Below, piece after piece: positions 9,173 through 17,854 of a DNA stretch of 64,000 nucleotides (position 1 is the first letter of the stretch; each line of letters begins with the position of its first letter). The position numbers and the translations under genes are program-made. Where the stretch lies: assembly GCA_964406605.1 (NCBI GenBank), contig CAYOSF010000005.1, positions 1-64,000 on the forward strand. The letters run 5' to 3'. Below the pieces are notes generated by a model, which searched no databases, was not told where the DNA came from, and saw nothing but the letters and a program-made list of their open reading frames with translations. The stretch comes from CAYOSF01 sp964406605. GTDB lineage: Bacteria; Chloroflexota; Dehalococcoidia; DSTF01; RBG-16-68-14.

Positions 9173-9472
9173 TCAGACCGGGAAGAGGCCGGCCTCGTAC
9201 TGGAGGATGAGGGCGGCGTCTACTGCGTCGATGACGCCGTCGACGTTGTAGTCGGCGTCGCCCTGGCAGGGGATCGAGGAGATGAGGGCGGCGTTGTACT
9301 GGAGGACGAGGAGGGCGTCGAGGCTGTTGACGTCGAGATCGCAGTTGGCGTCGCCGAGGATGGCGGGCGGTGGCATGATGGGACCGGCGGCCACCTGCGC
9401 ACCGGCGCCGACGCCGGCGGCGAGCAGGGTCGAGGCAAGTACCGCGACAAGCAGGGATCGTCTCAGGCGCAT
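9173..9472 (-). CDS. Small secreted dockerin-like protein
   Basis: 99 residues, made of a signal peptide (MRLRRSLLVAVLASTLLAAG...) and two dockerin-type calcium-loop segments: GDANCDLDVNSLDALLVLQY and GDADYNVDGVIDAVDAALIL. Dockerins bind cohesins in cellulosomes, but lone dockerin-like pairs are also common at the end of secreted proteins of non-cellulolytic bacteria, and no cohesin is visible here. Here the dockerin pair is nearly the whole mature protein. AAGGAGG lies 6 bases before the ATG. It is a close paralogue of the next gene (9644-9940), with matching signal peptide, ribosome binding site and layout, so the two arose by tandem duplication. Confidence 0.8.
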   Translation of the reverse strand: MRLRRSLLVAVLASTLLAAGVGAGAQVAAGPIMPPPAILGDANCDLDVNSLDALLVLQYNAALISSIPCQGDADYNVDGVIDAVDAALILQYEAGLFPV

Positions 9473-9512
9473 GTCAAACCTCCTTCGGCAACGGTTCCGC
9501 TACGACGCGCAC

Positions 9513-9540
9513 AGCATAGCATCGGGTACGGGGGCGTCAA
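9513..9540 (-). promoter_or_regulatory. Promoter of the dockerin-like gene
   Basis: On the minus strand: TTGACG (9540-9535), 16-bp spacer ending GATGC, then TATGCT (9518-9513), 40 bases before the ATG at 9472. The same arrangement with TTGTCA-16-TATGCT precedes the propeller gene at 11466-11493. Confidence 0.65.
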
Positions 9541-9643
9541 AGCGCCGCGTCGGCGAACGCTGCGCCGATCTGGAGCCAGGGGCCGCGGAGACGGAGGGGT
9601 GCCGGTACATGGCGATGAGCCGCGCGCCGCGGGTCGGGAGCGG

Positions 9644-9940
9644 CTACGGGATCAGGCCCGCCTCGAACTGCAGGATCAGCGCGGCGTCGATGGCATCGAT
9701 GTCGCCGTCGAAGTCGTAGTCGGCGTAGTCCTGGCAAGGGAGCTCGGAGACGAGGCCGGCGTTGAACTGGAGCACGAGGAGGGCATCGATGGAGTCCGCG
9801 TTGGTGTCGCAGTTGGCGTCGCCGCGAATGTCGGCCAGGGGTAGGACCGGGCCGGCCGCGACGCGCGGGCCGGCACCCAAGCCGGCAACGAGCAGGGTCA
9901 ATGCCAGCGCCACGACCGTCAGGGATCGTCTCAGGGACAC
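9644..9940 (-). CDS. Small secreted dockerin-like protein (paralogue)
   Basis: 98 residues, starting at GTG 9940 with AAGGAGGT five bases upstream. Signal peptide SLRRSLTVVALALTLLVAG, then two calcium-loop segments GDANCDTNADSIDALLVLQF and YADYDFDGDIDAIDAALILQ. Parallel in every part to the protein encoded at 9173-9472. A weak -10 (TATCCT, 9983-9978) lies upstream. The longer open frame to 9973 adds a charged leader that would spoil the signal peptide. Function unknown; presumably extracellular or wall-associated. Confidence 0.78.
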   Translation of the reverse strand: MSLRRSLTVVALALTLLVAGLGAGPRVAAGPVLPLADIRGDANCDTNADSIDALLVLQFNAGLVSELPCQDYADYDFDGDIDAIDAALILQFEAGLIP

Positions 9941-10086
9941 GTCAGACCTCCTTCCGTGGGAGCGAGCTACCACGGGCAGGATAGCACTGCGTGCCGGGAC
10001 GCCGAAGCGGCATCGCGCCCGCCGGCGGGACGAACGCGGGCGGAGCCCATCGCATTCCGTCCATGATCCGGCGGCGCCCCCCGCCG

Positions 10087-11271
10087 CTACGGCGGGAGCT
10101 GGGGAATGACGTGCGCCGTGAACTGCAGGATGAGGACCGCGTCGATGCTATTGACGATGTGGTCGAGATTGACGTCAGCGGCCAGCCAGCACGGCAGATC
10201 GAAGATCAGTTGGGCCTCCAGCTGCAGCACGAGCGCGGCATCGATGGCATTCACCATCCCGCCGCAGTCGGCGTCTCCCAGTTGCACGACGGGCGGAAGG
10301 CCCAGCGGCTGCCAGTCGGGCCCGCGCTCGATGGCGGGCGTGTTGGTGAGCCGCGTCTGGTTGCTGCCGTCGGCGTCCATGACGTAGAGCTCGTAGTTGC
10401 CGTCGCGGTCGCTCTCGAAGACGATCTGGGAGCCATCGGGCGACCAGGCGGGCTCACTATCGAAGGCCGACGCGCTGGTGAGCTGCGTCTGATTGCTGCC
10501 GTCGGCGTTCATGACGTAGACGTCGAAGTCGTAGAGCCGGTCGCTTGCGAAGGCGATCTTGGAGCCGTCGGGGGACCAGTCGGGGCCACCATCGATGGCA
10601 GCATTGGTGGTGAGCCTGGTCTGGTTGGTGCCGTTGGCGTTCATGACATAGATCTCGACGTTGCCGTCGCGCTGGCTGGCGAAGGCGATGGCGGCGCCGT
10701 TGGGGGACCACACCGGCTCGAGGTCGCCTCCCGGCGCGGTGGTGAGCCTGGTCTGGTTGGTGCCGTTGGCGTTCATGACGTAGATCTCGAAGTTGCCGTC
10801 CCGGTTGCTGGCGAAGGCGATCTTCGATCCATCCGGCGACCACGCCGGGTCCTGATCGACGGCGCTGTTGTTGGTCAGCCGCGTCTGAGCGCTGCCGTCC
10901 GCGTTCATGGTGTAGATCTCGAAGTTGCCGTCCCGGTCGGTGTACCAGGCGATCTTCGATCCGTTCGCCGACCAGGCTGGATCGGAGTCGGAGGCGGGGT
11001 CGCTGGTCAAGTTCGCGAGGCCTGTCGTATCCGGGTTCATGGTGACGATGTCCCAGACGCCGTTCTGGTCGCGCAGGTAGGCGATGCGCCCGTTCCCGCC
11101 CGGGAAGGCAGCTCCGGCCGAATCGCTCTCGACGAGAACGGCAACCAGCAGCGCGACCACGACGAGGGCCGCGAAGCGGGCAGCGATGGGCCAGATGCCG
11201 GAACCCGGTTGGGCGCTGGGTGCTCGCGGAGTGCGCGTACCCGGCGGTCGGTGGGTGTGTTCGCAGGTCAT
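10087..11271 (-). CDS. Exported TolB-like beta-propeller protein with C-terminal dockerin pair
   Basis: 394 residues: N-terminal membrane/signal segment (AARFAALVVVALLVAVLV), six PD40/TolB-type repeats of the form WSPDGSKIAFASNRDGNFEIYVMNADGSNQTRLT (residues ~60-315), and two dockerin-like loops (GDADCGGMVNAIDAALVLQL; ADVNLDHIVNSIDAVLILQF) at the end. The repeats are close to each other in DNA, so some may be recent copies. Function is likely protein-protein contact outside the membrane; no enzyme motif is seen. ATG at 11271 has AAAGG 11 bases upstream. It is third in a run of exported dockerin-bearing genes (9173, 9644, 10087), which suggests one surface system sharing a fold. Confidence 0.8.
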   Translation of the reverse strand: MTCEHTHRPPGTRTPRAPSAQPGSGIWPIAARFAALVVVALLVAVLVESDSAGAAFPGGNGRIAYLRDQNGVWDIVTMNPDTTGLANLTSDPASDSDPAWSANGSKIAWYTDRDGNFEIYTMNADGSAQTRLTNNSAVDQDPAWSPDGSKIAFASNRDGNFEIYVMNANGTNQTRLTTAPGGDLEPVWSPNGAAIAFASQRDGNVEIYVMNANGTNQTRLTTNAAIDGGPDWSPDGSKIAFASDRLYDFDVYVMNADGSNQTQLTSASAFDSEPAWSPDGSQIVFESDRDGNYELYVMDADGSNQTRLTNTPAIERGPDWQPLGLPPVVQLGDADCGGMVNAIDAALVLQLEAQLIFDLPCWLAADVNLDHIVNSIDAVLILQFTAHVIPQLPP

Positions 11272-11465
11272 GCCATGCACTGCCTTTCTAGAGCGCTGCC
11301 GTAACAGGCCCCGTCGCGAACGGAAGGATGGTCGAGGCGTCGGCGCTGTGTCGCCTCGGAACGCTGTCGATCCGCCGCGGGGCGGCGATCGTCGGGATGG
11401 GCGGCGGCGACAGCCGAAGGCGCACGTGATGCCTCCTCTGGCGGGTAAAGGGCCAGGTTGCGGAC

Positions 11466-11493
11466 AGCATAGCACCGTCTCAGTGCCTGACAA
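11466..11493 (-). promoter_or_regulatory. Promoter upstream of the propeller gene
   Basis: TTGTCA (11493-11488), 16-bp spacer ending GGTGC, TATGCT (11471-11466) on the minus strand. It lies ~195 bases before the ATG at 11271, implying a long 5' leader in the otherwise gene-free 11272-11602 stretch. Confidence 0.55.
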
Positions 11494-11533
11494 AGCGCTC
11501 GCTCCGAGAGCGCGGCGGAGGGCGGGCACCGTT

Positions 11534-11561
11534 TTGCTGTTCCATCCCAGAGTGCTACAAT
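11534..11561 (+). promoter_or_regulatory. Promoter of the MaoC-family gene
   Basis: TTGCTG (11534-11539), 16-bp spacer ending AGTGC, TACAAT (11556-11561). The ATG is at 11603, giving a ~35-nt leader with GAGGAGGT. Confidence 0.6.
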
Positions 11562-11602
11562 CGGCCCGCACGCTGAAAGACATTCCTGAGGAGGTACAAA
11601 CC

Positions 11603-12439
11603 ATGGCACTCGATCTCTCCGCCATCGGCAAGGAGCTGACGCCGTCCACGTTCGAGTACACTGACCGGGAAGTGATGCTCTACGCGCTGGGCGTGGGCGC
11701 GACGACCGACGAGCTGGAGTTCGTCTACGAGAAGAACCTGAAGGTGCTGCCTACCTTTGCGGTGGTGCCGGCGTTCCCCGCGCTGATGGGGATCGGCCAG
11801 GTGCTGCAGTTCAACCCGGTGATGCTGCTGCACGGCGAGCAGGCGATCGAGCTGAAGGGGCCGATCCCGACGAGCGGCAAGCTGACCACCCAGGGCAGGG
11901 TGAGCGCGATCTGGGACAAGGGCTCGGGGGCGCTGGTGGAGATCGACGCCGACACGAAGACCGCGGACGGGAACCTTCTGTTCACCAACCACTTCGGCGC
12001 GTTCATCCGCGGCGAGGGCGGCTTCGGTGGCGAGCGCGGCCCAAGCGCATCGAAGAAGAACGTACCGCCGGAGCGCGCGCCCGACCACACGGTCGAGTAC
12101 AAGACGTCGACGGACCAGGCCGCGCTCTACCGGCTATCGGGGGACCGCAACCCACTGCACATCGACCCGGACTTCGCGAAGATGGGCGGCTTCGACAAGC
12201 CGATCCTGCACGGCCTGTGCTCGTTCGGGTTCGCCGGTCGGGCCATCCTGCATGCCTGCTGCGGCGGGGACCCGGAGCGGTTCAAGGGCTTCGAGGTGCG
12301 GTTCTCGGGCGTTGTCTTCCCCGGCGAGACGATCGTGACCGACATCTGGGAGGAGTCGTCGGGCCGGTACATCGTCCAGTCGCGCACGGCCGAGCGGGGG
12401 GAGCCGGTCATCGCGAACGCCGCGGCGACGGTTGCCTGA
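11603..12439 (+). CDS. MaoC-family (R)-specific enoyl-CoA hydratase, double hotdog
   Basis: 278 residues. Resembles the hydratase-2 unit of multifunctional beta-oxidation enzymes: an N-terminal hotdog half (residues ~1-140) and a C-terminal half with the hydratase-2 motif YRLSGDRNPLHIDPDFA, in which Asp and His are the catalytic pair, followed by PILHGLCSFGFAGR. Adds water to trans-2-enoyl-CoA to give (3R)-hydroxyacyl-CoA; cytosolic. The ATG at 11603 has GAGGAGGT seven bases upstream and its own promoter. It fits with the acyl-CoA dehydrogenase and crotonase genes elsewhere in the window, but is not in an operon with them. Confidence 0.87.
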   Translation: MALDLSAIGKELTPSTFEYTDREVMLYALGVGATTDELEFVYEKNLKVLPTFAVVPAFPALMGIGQVLQFNPVMLLHGEQAIELKGPIPTSGKLTTQGRVSAIWDKGSGALVEIDADTKTADGNLLFTNHFGAFIRGEGGFGGERGPSASKKNVPPERAPDHTVEYKTSTDQAALYRLSGDRNPLHIDPDFAKMGGFDKPILHGLCSFGFAGRAILHACCGGDPERFKGFEVRFSGVVFPGETIVTDIWEESSGRYIVQSRTAERGEPVIANAAATVA

Positions 12440-13035
12440 CGCGGGCGAATCGCTCGGGCAGAGCTAGGGGGCGGCGCGCGTCGGTAGCAGGGCCGCGCCC
12501 GCGCGGCTGAGTCGCAGACCCATCACATCGTGACGTAGGCGAGGGCCGGCCGGGAGGCTGGTCTTGGGTATTGCGCGCCCGCGGGGGCATGTGCTAGTGT
12601 TGTGGCCTCGGCGGGACGACAGGGCCCTGCCGGGCGGAGTGAAAGGCCAGCGCATAAGGCACCAGTAGCGCTTCAGGCATTGGTCGGAGGTGGCATTATT
12701 GAGTGATCGCATCTTCACCGGATCGGCTGGCGGTGGACCCCGTTGCAGCAGGCACAGTTCACAAATGGAGTGACAGTCCACTGGGCCGGGCCTCATCCGT
12801 CGATCAGCGACGGGAGGCGCCGGCCCCGTCGCCGGACGTCCCAGTCAGCGCCACGGGCGCACGAAGGACTGGTAGAGCTTCAAGCGTGCAACCTGGTGAG
12901 CGAGAGCGCCCTGAGGAGAGAACAGCGAAGAGCCGAGGAGGCGCCAACTCGGGTGGAAGATGGTGCATCTCATGGCCAAGGCGAGGCGGGCACTTGGAAT
13001 GGACGATGCAGGAAGAGCGAAAGGAGCAAGCTTCG
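12440..13035. other. Gene-free region of 596 bases
   Basis: No supported gene. The frame of the following gene is open back to 12703 but the extra residues are unlike its conserved start. A possible promoter (TTGCGC at 12571-12576, 18-bp spacer ending ATGTGC, TAGTGT at 12595-12600) could serve a long leader for the gene at 13036 or an unseen small RNA. Confidence 0.45.
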
Positions 13036-13920
13036 ATGGCCGGATTGGATGGATTCTGGATTTGGTCGTGGCAGTTCGACACGGACGGAGATATGGAGGA
13101 TCAGCTTGCGAAATGCAGGCAGGCAGGAGCCGGGATACTGATCAAGGTCCTAGACGGGAACGAGTGGATGAGCACGTTTGACAAGAGCCCTGAGGCAATC
13201 ACCGATGCCGGACGTGCTGCTAATGTTGCGCAGTGGTTCGCCGAACGAGGCGTGCCTGTTGCGCTGTGGTCTGTGCCCAAAGGGCTGAGTGATGAAGGCC
13301 TTGATGATGAGATGGCCCGGACCGCGGGAGTCATCACTCAGGCGAGAGACCATATCGAGGCGTTCGTACTGGACGTGGAGCCGTACGATCACTTCTGGCA
13401 GGGCTCGGAAGCGCAGGCCAGACAATTCGTTCAAGGACTGCGTGGCAAGGGCGTCCCGATTGTGGTGGCTCCCGACGCCCGACCGTGGCACCTGCACGGA
13501 TCGATGCATGCATTCTGTCAGGAAGCAGACGGGATCGTGCCGCAGGCGTACTGGCGCACGTTCGAGGGAAACGAGACGTACTATCGTGATGCCGGACACG
13601 ATGTGGGCAGGATCACGGCGGCGTTTATGGCGGAGGTGACTCACACAGTGTTCGAGCCCTACGGGAAGGATACGTACATCATTGGACAGGGCGACGCGCC
13701 GGTAGCTGAATGGCAGGACTTCCTAGAGGCCGCCGCCGAACGCTTCACAGGCGTGACCGTCTGGAGGCAAGGCGTGACACCGGACGACGTCAGAGGCTTC
13801 CTCGGGAAGGTGAAGGCACTGGCGGACCATGGCACCATCCGGAACGTGCTGACCAGGGCCTGGCAGGAGGGAAACTGGGAGTTCCTGCACAAGCAGCTAC
13901 ACTTCATCGGTGTCAGGTGA
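13036..13920 (+). CDS. TIM-barrel-like protein of unknown function
   Basis: 294 residues. I do not recognise a named family. The pattern is that of a glycoside-hydrolase-like TIM barrel: GFWIWSWQFD at the first strand, then GILIKVLDGNEW, VPVALWSVPKG, AFVLDVEPYDHFW, VPIVVAPDARPW, GIVPQAYWRTFEG, TYIIGQGDAP and TVWRQG, each ending in acidic or aromatic residues that would line a pocket. Asp and Glu in VLDVEPYD are candidate catalytic residues. No signal peptide. AAGGAGC lies eight bases before the ATG. Base composition is slightly lower in GC than its neighbours, which may point to transfer. Stands alone between a gene-free region and the LLM oxidoreductase. Confidence 0.6.
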   Translation: MAGLDGFWIWSWQFDTDGDMEDQLAKCRQAGAGILIKVLDGNEWMSTFDKSPEAITDAGRAANVAQWFAERGVPVALWSVPKGLSDEGLDDEMARTAGVITQARDHIEAFVLDVEPYDHFWQGSEAQARQFVQGLRGKGVPIVVAPDARPWHLHGSMHAFCQEADGIVPQAYWRTFEGNETYYRDAGHDVGRITAAFMAEVTHTVFEPYGKDTYIIGQGDAPVAEWQDFLEAAAERFTGVTVWRQGVTPDDVRGFLGKVKALADHGTIRNVLTRAWQEGNWEFLHKQLHFIGVR

Positions 13921-14115
13921 GAGTCCTAGTACTGAGATAGGGCCGAGAGCCGAGACGCCAAGTTTGGCGTGACCGGCCGGACGCCCGATCCGACGGATGG
14001 CGAGCTGCGGGCCGGCACCCGCCTCACCGCTGGGGCGCGGCATGCCAACGACCTCCTGTCGACGCAGGCAGGGGTGATAGTAGTGTGTCTTCGCGGGAAC
14101 GCGGCCCGGGTTGGG

Positions 14116-14144
14116 GTGACAACACGCACCCCTGACGGTACAAT
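14116..14144 (+). promoter_or_regulatory. Promoter of the LLM oxidoreductase gene
   Basis: GTGACA (14116-14121), 17-bp spacer, TACAAT (14139-14144), followed ~45 bases later by the GTG start. Confidence 0.6.
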
Positions 14145-14189
14145 GGCCCTCGCATGTCCCGGGTGGCAGTCGCCAAAGGAGTGAGAGTC

Positions 14190-15140
14190 GTGCCGCCAAG
14201 AGTGCGCATCGGTATCCAGACCGGCCTGGACGGCGTCGAGTGGTCCCACCTCTTGGACTTCTGGCGCTTCATGGACCGCGAGACCGCTTTCGACAGCGTC
14301 TGGACCTTCGACCACTTCGTGCCCCCGGGACCGGGCGCCGACCCGACCGGCACCTGCCTGGAGGGCTGGACGGCGCTCGCCGCGGCCGCCCAAGCGACGG
14401 AGCGGCTGCGCGTCGGCTGTCTGGTGACCGGCGTTACCTACCGGCACCCGGCCGTGCTGGCGAAGATGGCCGCCACCGTCGACCATATCTCCAGCGGACG
14501 GCTGGAGTTCGGGATCGGCGCCGCCTGGCACGAGGGAGAGCACCAAGCGTACGGCATCCCGTTCTACACCGTGAAGGAGCGTCAGGACCGGCTGGAGGAG
14601 GCGGTGCAACTGACCAGGCTGCTCTTCGACGCGGAGGGGCCCGTCGATTTCCAGGGTAAGCACTACGAGTTGCACCAAGCGCCGTTCTCGCCGCGCTGTG
14701 TGCAACGGCCCCACCCGCCGATCTTCGTGGGCGGAGGCGGCGAGAAGCGGACGCTGCGGACGGCCGCGCGCTTTGCAGACGGAATCAACGTGATGGGCGG
14801 GCTGGACCAGGTGAAACAGAAGATCGCGGTCTTGGAGCGACACTGCGAGGACGTCGGCCGTGACCCAGACGAGATCACGAAGTCCGTCTTCGGCCTGCTG
14901 TTTCTCACCGACGATGAGGGCCGGGCGCAGCAGATGCGGGCGGCGATGGCCGGCGGCGCCGGAACCACGCCCGAACGCGCGGCGGAGACGCTGCCCATCG
15001 GCAACGCCGACCACGTGCGCGGCGTGCTCGAGCGATTCGCCGAGGCAGGGGTGAGCTACTTCGTGATGATGAGCCGGCCGCCGTACAAGCTCGACCTGTA
15101 CAAGCGTATTTCCGACGAGGTGGTCGCCGCGTTCGCCTGA
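14190..15140 (+). CDS. LLM-class (F420-type) flavin-dependent oxidoreductase
   Basis: 316 residues. Luciferase-like TIM barrel; members use F420 or FMN to oxidise or reduce small molecules. Seen here: RIGIQTGLDG at strand 1, WTFDHF, RLRVGCLVTGVTYRHPAVLAK, GRLEFGIGAAWHEGEHQAYG, a typical signature of the F420 branch, then PPIFVGGGGEKRTLRTAARFAD. GTG at 14190 is preferred over ATG at 14154 because AAAGGAG ends eight bases upstream and similarity begins at RVRIG. The promoter at 14116 supports this. Use of F420 rather than FMN is inference from the GGGGEKR-type phosphate loop. Substrate unknown. Confidence 0.85.
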   Translation: MPPRVRIGIQTGLDGVEWSHLLDFWRFMDRETAFDSVWTFDHFVPPGPGADPTGTCLEGWTALAAAAQATERLRVGCLVTGVTYRHPAVLAKMAATVDHISSGRLEFGIGAAWHEGEHQAYGIPFYTVKERQDRLEEAVQLTRLLFDAEGPVDFQGKHYELHQAPFSPRCVQRPHPPIFVGGGGEKRTLRTAARFADGINVMGGLDQVKQKIAVLERHCEDVGRDPDEITKSVFGLLFLTDDEGRAQQMRAAMAGGAGTTPERAAETLPIGNADHVRGVLERFAEAGVSYFVMMSRPPYKLDLYKRISDEVVAAFA

Positions 15141-15168
15141 GCCGTTCGGCCAGGCTCGCGACAAAGCC

Positions 15169-15294
15169 ATGAACGCTATCCTGCGATTCCTTCGAGGGCT
15201 GGTGAACCTGCACGTCGGCCAGCGGGGCGTGCACCGCTGGAAGCGCTGGAGGGACAAGGAGTGGTGCGACTACTGCGGCAAGGAGAAGAGGTAG
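15169..15294 (+). CDS. 41-residue micro-ORF ending in a CxxC knuckle
   Basis: Encodes a very basic peptide with many Arg, Lys and Trp (RWKRWRDKEW) and a C-terminal CDYCGKEKR. One CxxC could give half of a zinc site, so it might dimerise around zinc or bind nucleic acid. It begins 28 bases after the LLM oxidoreductase stop and runs the same way. No good ribosome binding site is seen, so it would depend on coupling or be non-coding. Too short for automatic callers. Confidence 0.4.
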   Translation: MNAILRFLRGLVNLHVGQRGVHRWKRWRDKEWCDYCGKEKR

Positions 15295-15346
15295 GCGGCC
15301 TTGTTGGTCGCGCCCACCGCGGTTGCGACCGGAGGACCGCAGGCTC

Positions 15347-17569
15347 CTAGGCCGCGCGGGTCTTTCGTGTCTCGATCCGGGGCAGGATTTCGTTGATGAA
15401 GACCCGCACGATGTCGGGGTCGAACTGCTTTCCCGAGCAGCGGCGCAATTCACCGATCGCTTCCTCCCGGGAAAGCGCCTTCCGATACGGACGGTCCTCG
15501 GTCATGGCCGCATAGGCATCCACGACGGCCAGGATGCGGCCCAGCAACGGGATCTGGTCCCCCTTGAGACCGCGGGGGTAGCCCTCACCGTCGAACCGTT
15601 CGTGGTGGCTGGAGGCGGCGGCCAGCACCTCCTGGACGTGGGGAACGCCGGCGATGATGCGCTCGCTGAGGAGTACGTGTTGCTGCATCGCCTCGCGTTC
15701 CTTGTCCGTCAGGTCGCCTGCCTTGCGCAAGATCCTGTCCGGGACGCCGATCTTCCCGATATCGTGCAGGAGGGCGGCGATTCGCAGGGCGCTGAGAGGC
15801 TCACTGGACAATCCCAGGGTCTGGCCGAGCAGCGTGGCCAGCTCGGCGTTGCGCTCCGCGTGAGCCTTGGTGTAGTGGTCCCTCCTGTCCACGGCTCTGA
15901 CGAGCCCGTCCAGGAGACTGAAGGCGCTGATGGGGTAGTTGGCGACATCGACATCGTCGGCGTCATCGTCATCGTCTGCGGGTAGCCTGGTGGCAAGAAG
16001 ACCCTTTGACTCGTACATCGCGGCATCGGCATGGCCGATGAGGGCGTCCTTCGTCGCACCGTCCTCGGGGAAGACGGCGATGCCCATGGCGAGCCGGAGC
16101 GGGATCCTCTCCGGCGTGTCTGCCGGGCCAAACTCAGCGTTCTCCATGACCTGGTAGATTCGCCTCGCGACCCTTGCGGCGCCTTGCCTGTCGGTGTTGG
16201 GCATGACGATTATGAACTCGTCTCCACCACAGCGGCTGACCACGTCGTCGCGGCGGCAAGAGCTGCGGAGGACGTCTGCGATCGCCTTCAGCGCCTCATC
16301 TCCGGCAAGGTGGCCGTGGGTGTCGTTGAAGAGCTTGAAGTTGTCCACATCGCCGACCAAGACGGAAAGAGGTGTACCGTCGCGCTGGGCCCTGGCCAGG
16401 CAGCGATCGATGTTGTCGTGCATTCCGGCGTAGTTGTACGCGGCGGTAAGAGCGTCGGTGGAAGCCATCTTGCGGAGCTGTCGGGCCTGGCTGCGCAGCT
16501 TCCGCTGCTGGCCCTCGATTCGTTGGGCGTACTGGCGCGCCTCTTCTCGGGAGCGGGCCAGCTCGCCGTACATACGCATCGCCTTGAGCGCGGCCGCCAT
16601 CTGGCCGGCGATGCTTCGCAGGTAGTCCACCTGCTCGGGCGGGAACGACTGCGGCTGGAACGAAAGGAACGAGATGGTACCCAGCGGCTCGTCCTGGAAC
16701 GTCATGGGAAACGTCGCGCGAGACGCCAGCAGCGCCTGCTTGTAGAATGCGCGATCGTTTTCGGAGAGGTGCTCAGCGTGTTGGAGGTCGCGAGCGAGCT
16801 CAGGCTCTCCGGACTGGAGTACATCGAGGCGCACTTTGTCCGGTCGATCCGGGTCGAAGGCATTCTTCCAGATCCGGGCAAGGTTGGAGCTGGCCCAGCG
16901 GTTTTCGCTCAGCACGCGCAGGACGAAGCGTTGCCTATCGGCGTCGTAGACTTCCATGCTGACGGTGTTGAAACCGGTCGCGGCGGCAATAGAAGAGGCC
17001 AGGTCGGAAAGGGCGGATTCCATATTCTCCGCGCGTGTGAGGATCTGGGCCGCGTTGGCCAGAGCCTCCAGTTGGCGCCTGTGGCGCGCGCTGCGCTCAG
17101 CGTTGAGCGAACGTTCGAAGAGCAAGATGAGCGAGGGGAGCGCGGATTCCATAAACCGGAGGATGCCCCGAACACCGCCCTGTCGCCAAGGTCCTCGAAG
17201 GAGACACATCTCAGAGGAGCCCTCGGAGGTCGGCACGTGGAAGGCCAGGTACTGGCCATCGGCGGCGCTATCCGCGTCACAGAAATCCTGCACGCGGCCC
17301 CCGGTGAGGTTGAAAGCGACGGGTCCCTGCATGCTCTTGAGGTTGCGCTCGACCACCGTCAAGGCGCGCGGCGACAGGTCGTTCAGTGGCGGCGCTTCAC
17401 CATCGCGCGAGAGCAGAAACTCGTCGTCCTGGGCGTAGACGATGAGAACCTCGGCCGTGCCCGTGGCCCTGCGAATGATCTGCGCAGCCTTGGGGAAGAG
17501 ACCCACGGATGCCATCTCGGACCGCGCGAGCTTTGCGAGATCGCAGAGTGCTGCAATTTGAGATCGCAT
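15347..17569 (-). CDS. GAF-GGDEF-HD-GYP protein, c-di-GMP synthesis and breakdown
   Basis: 740 residues. N-terminal sensor-like region (~1-160), a GAF domain (~165-325), a coiled-coil linker (~333-368), a GGDEF domain (~369-523) with an intact GGDEF (448-452), and an HD-GYP phosphodiesterase domain (~548-730) with HDIGKIGVPD and HHERFDGEGYPRG. A DDDDDADD acid linker joins the two catalytic domains. Both active sites look complete, so it may make or cleave c-di-GMP depending on signal. No membrane segment is seen, so it is likely cytosolic. ATG at 17569 has AAGGG seven bases upstream; a TTG at 17650 would add 27 residues. Divergent from ppdK. Confidence 0.9.
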   Translation of the reverse strand: MRSQIAALCDLAKLARSEMASVGLFPKAAQIIRRATGTAEVLIVYAQDDEFLLSRDGEAPPLNDLSPRALTVVERNLKSMQGPVAFNLTGGRVQDFCDADSAADGQYLAFHVPTSEGSSEMCLLRGPWRQGGVRGILRFMESALPSLILLFERSLNAERSARHRRQLEALANAAQILTRAENMESALSDLASSIAAATGFNTVSMEVYDADRQRFVLRVLSENRWASSNLARIWKNAFDPDRPDKVRLDVLQSGEPELARDLQHAEHLSENDRAFYKQALLASRATFPMTFQDEPLGTISFLSFQPQSFPPEQVDYLRSIAGQMAAALKAMRMYGELARSREEARQYAQRIEGQQRKLRSQARQLRKMASTDALTAAYNYAGMHDNIDRCLARAQRDGTPLSVLVGDVDNFKLFNDTHGHLAGDEALKAIADVLRSSCRRDDVVSRCGGDEFIIVMPNTDRQGAARVARRIYQVMENAEFGPADTPERIPLRLAMGIAVFPEDGATKDALIGHADAAMYESKGLLATRLPADDDDDADDVDVANYPISAFSLLDGLVRAVDRRDHYTKAHAERNAELATLLGQTLGLSSEPLSALRIAALLHDIGKIGVPDRILRKAGDLTDKEREAMQQHVLLSERIIAGVPHVQEVLAAASSHHERFDGEGYPRGLKGDQIPLLGRILAVVDAYAAMTEDRPYRKALSREEAIGELRRCSGKQFDPDIVRVFINEILPRIETRKTRAA

Positions 17570-17758
17570 GATTTGCCCTTGGGACGGGCCAACACGTCCG
17601 AGTCCGCCGGGCGTCCGGCCTATTCCCCTGAGTGGAGTATCGGCAGCCAATCACAAGCCGCTATCCTCAGAACCGGGCAAATGCACCCGAAGACACCGCC
17701 GCCATGCGCACCTAGTCTGGTCGGGGAATCCACCTAGAGGGGCGAATCTGAGAGGTCG

Positions 17759-17767
17759 TGATATAAT
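17759..17767 (+). promoter_or_regulatory. Extended -10 promoter of ppdK
   Basis: TGATATAAT: a TATAAT (17762-17767) with the TG of an extended -10, 87 bases before the ATG. No good -35. Confidence 0.55.
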
Positions 17768-17854
17768 CTCGGCGGGCCACCGCGGCCTGGGCACCCCGAC
17801 GAACGCGTCCATGCCAGAACGACGGCCGGCTGGCCCGACTAGAAGGAGTCAGGG

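Noticed and set aside
16031..17737. 568-residue plus-strand ORF
   Set aside because: Antisense shadow of the GGDEF-HD-GYP gene; Gly/Arg/Leu-rich with no motif.
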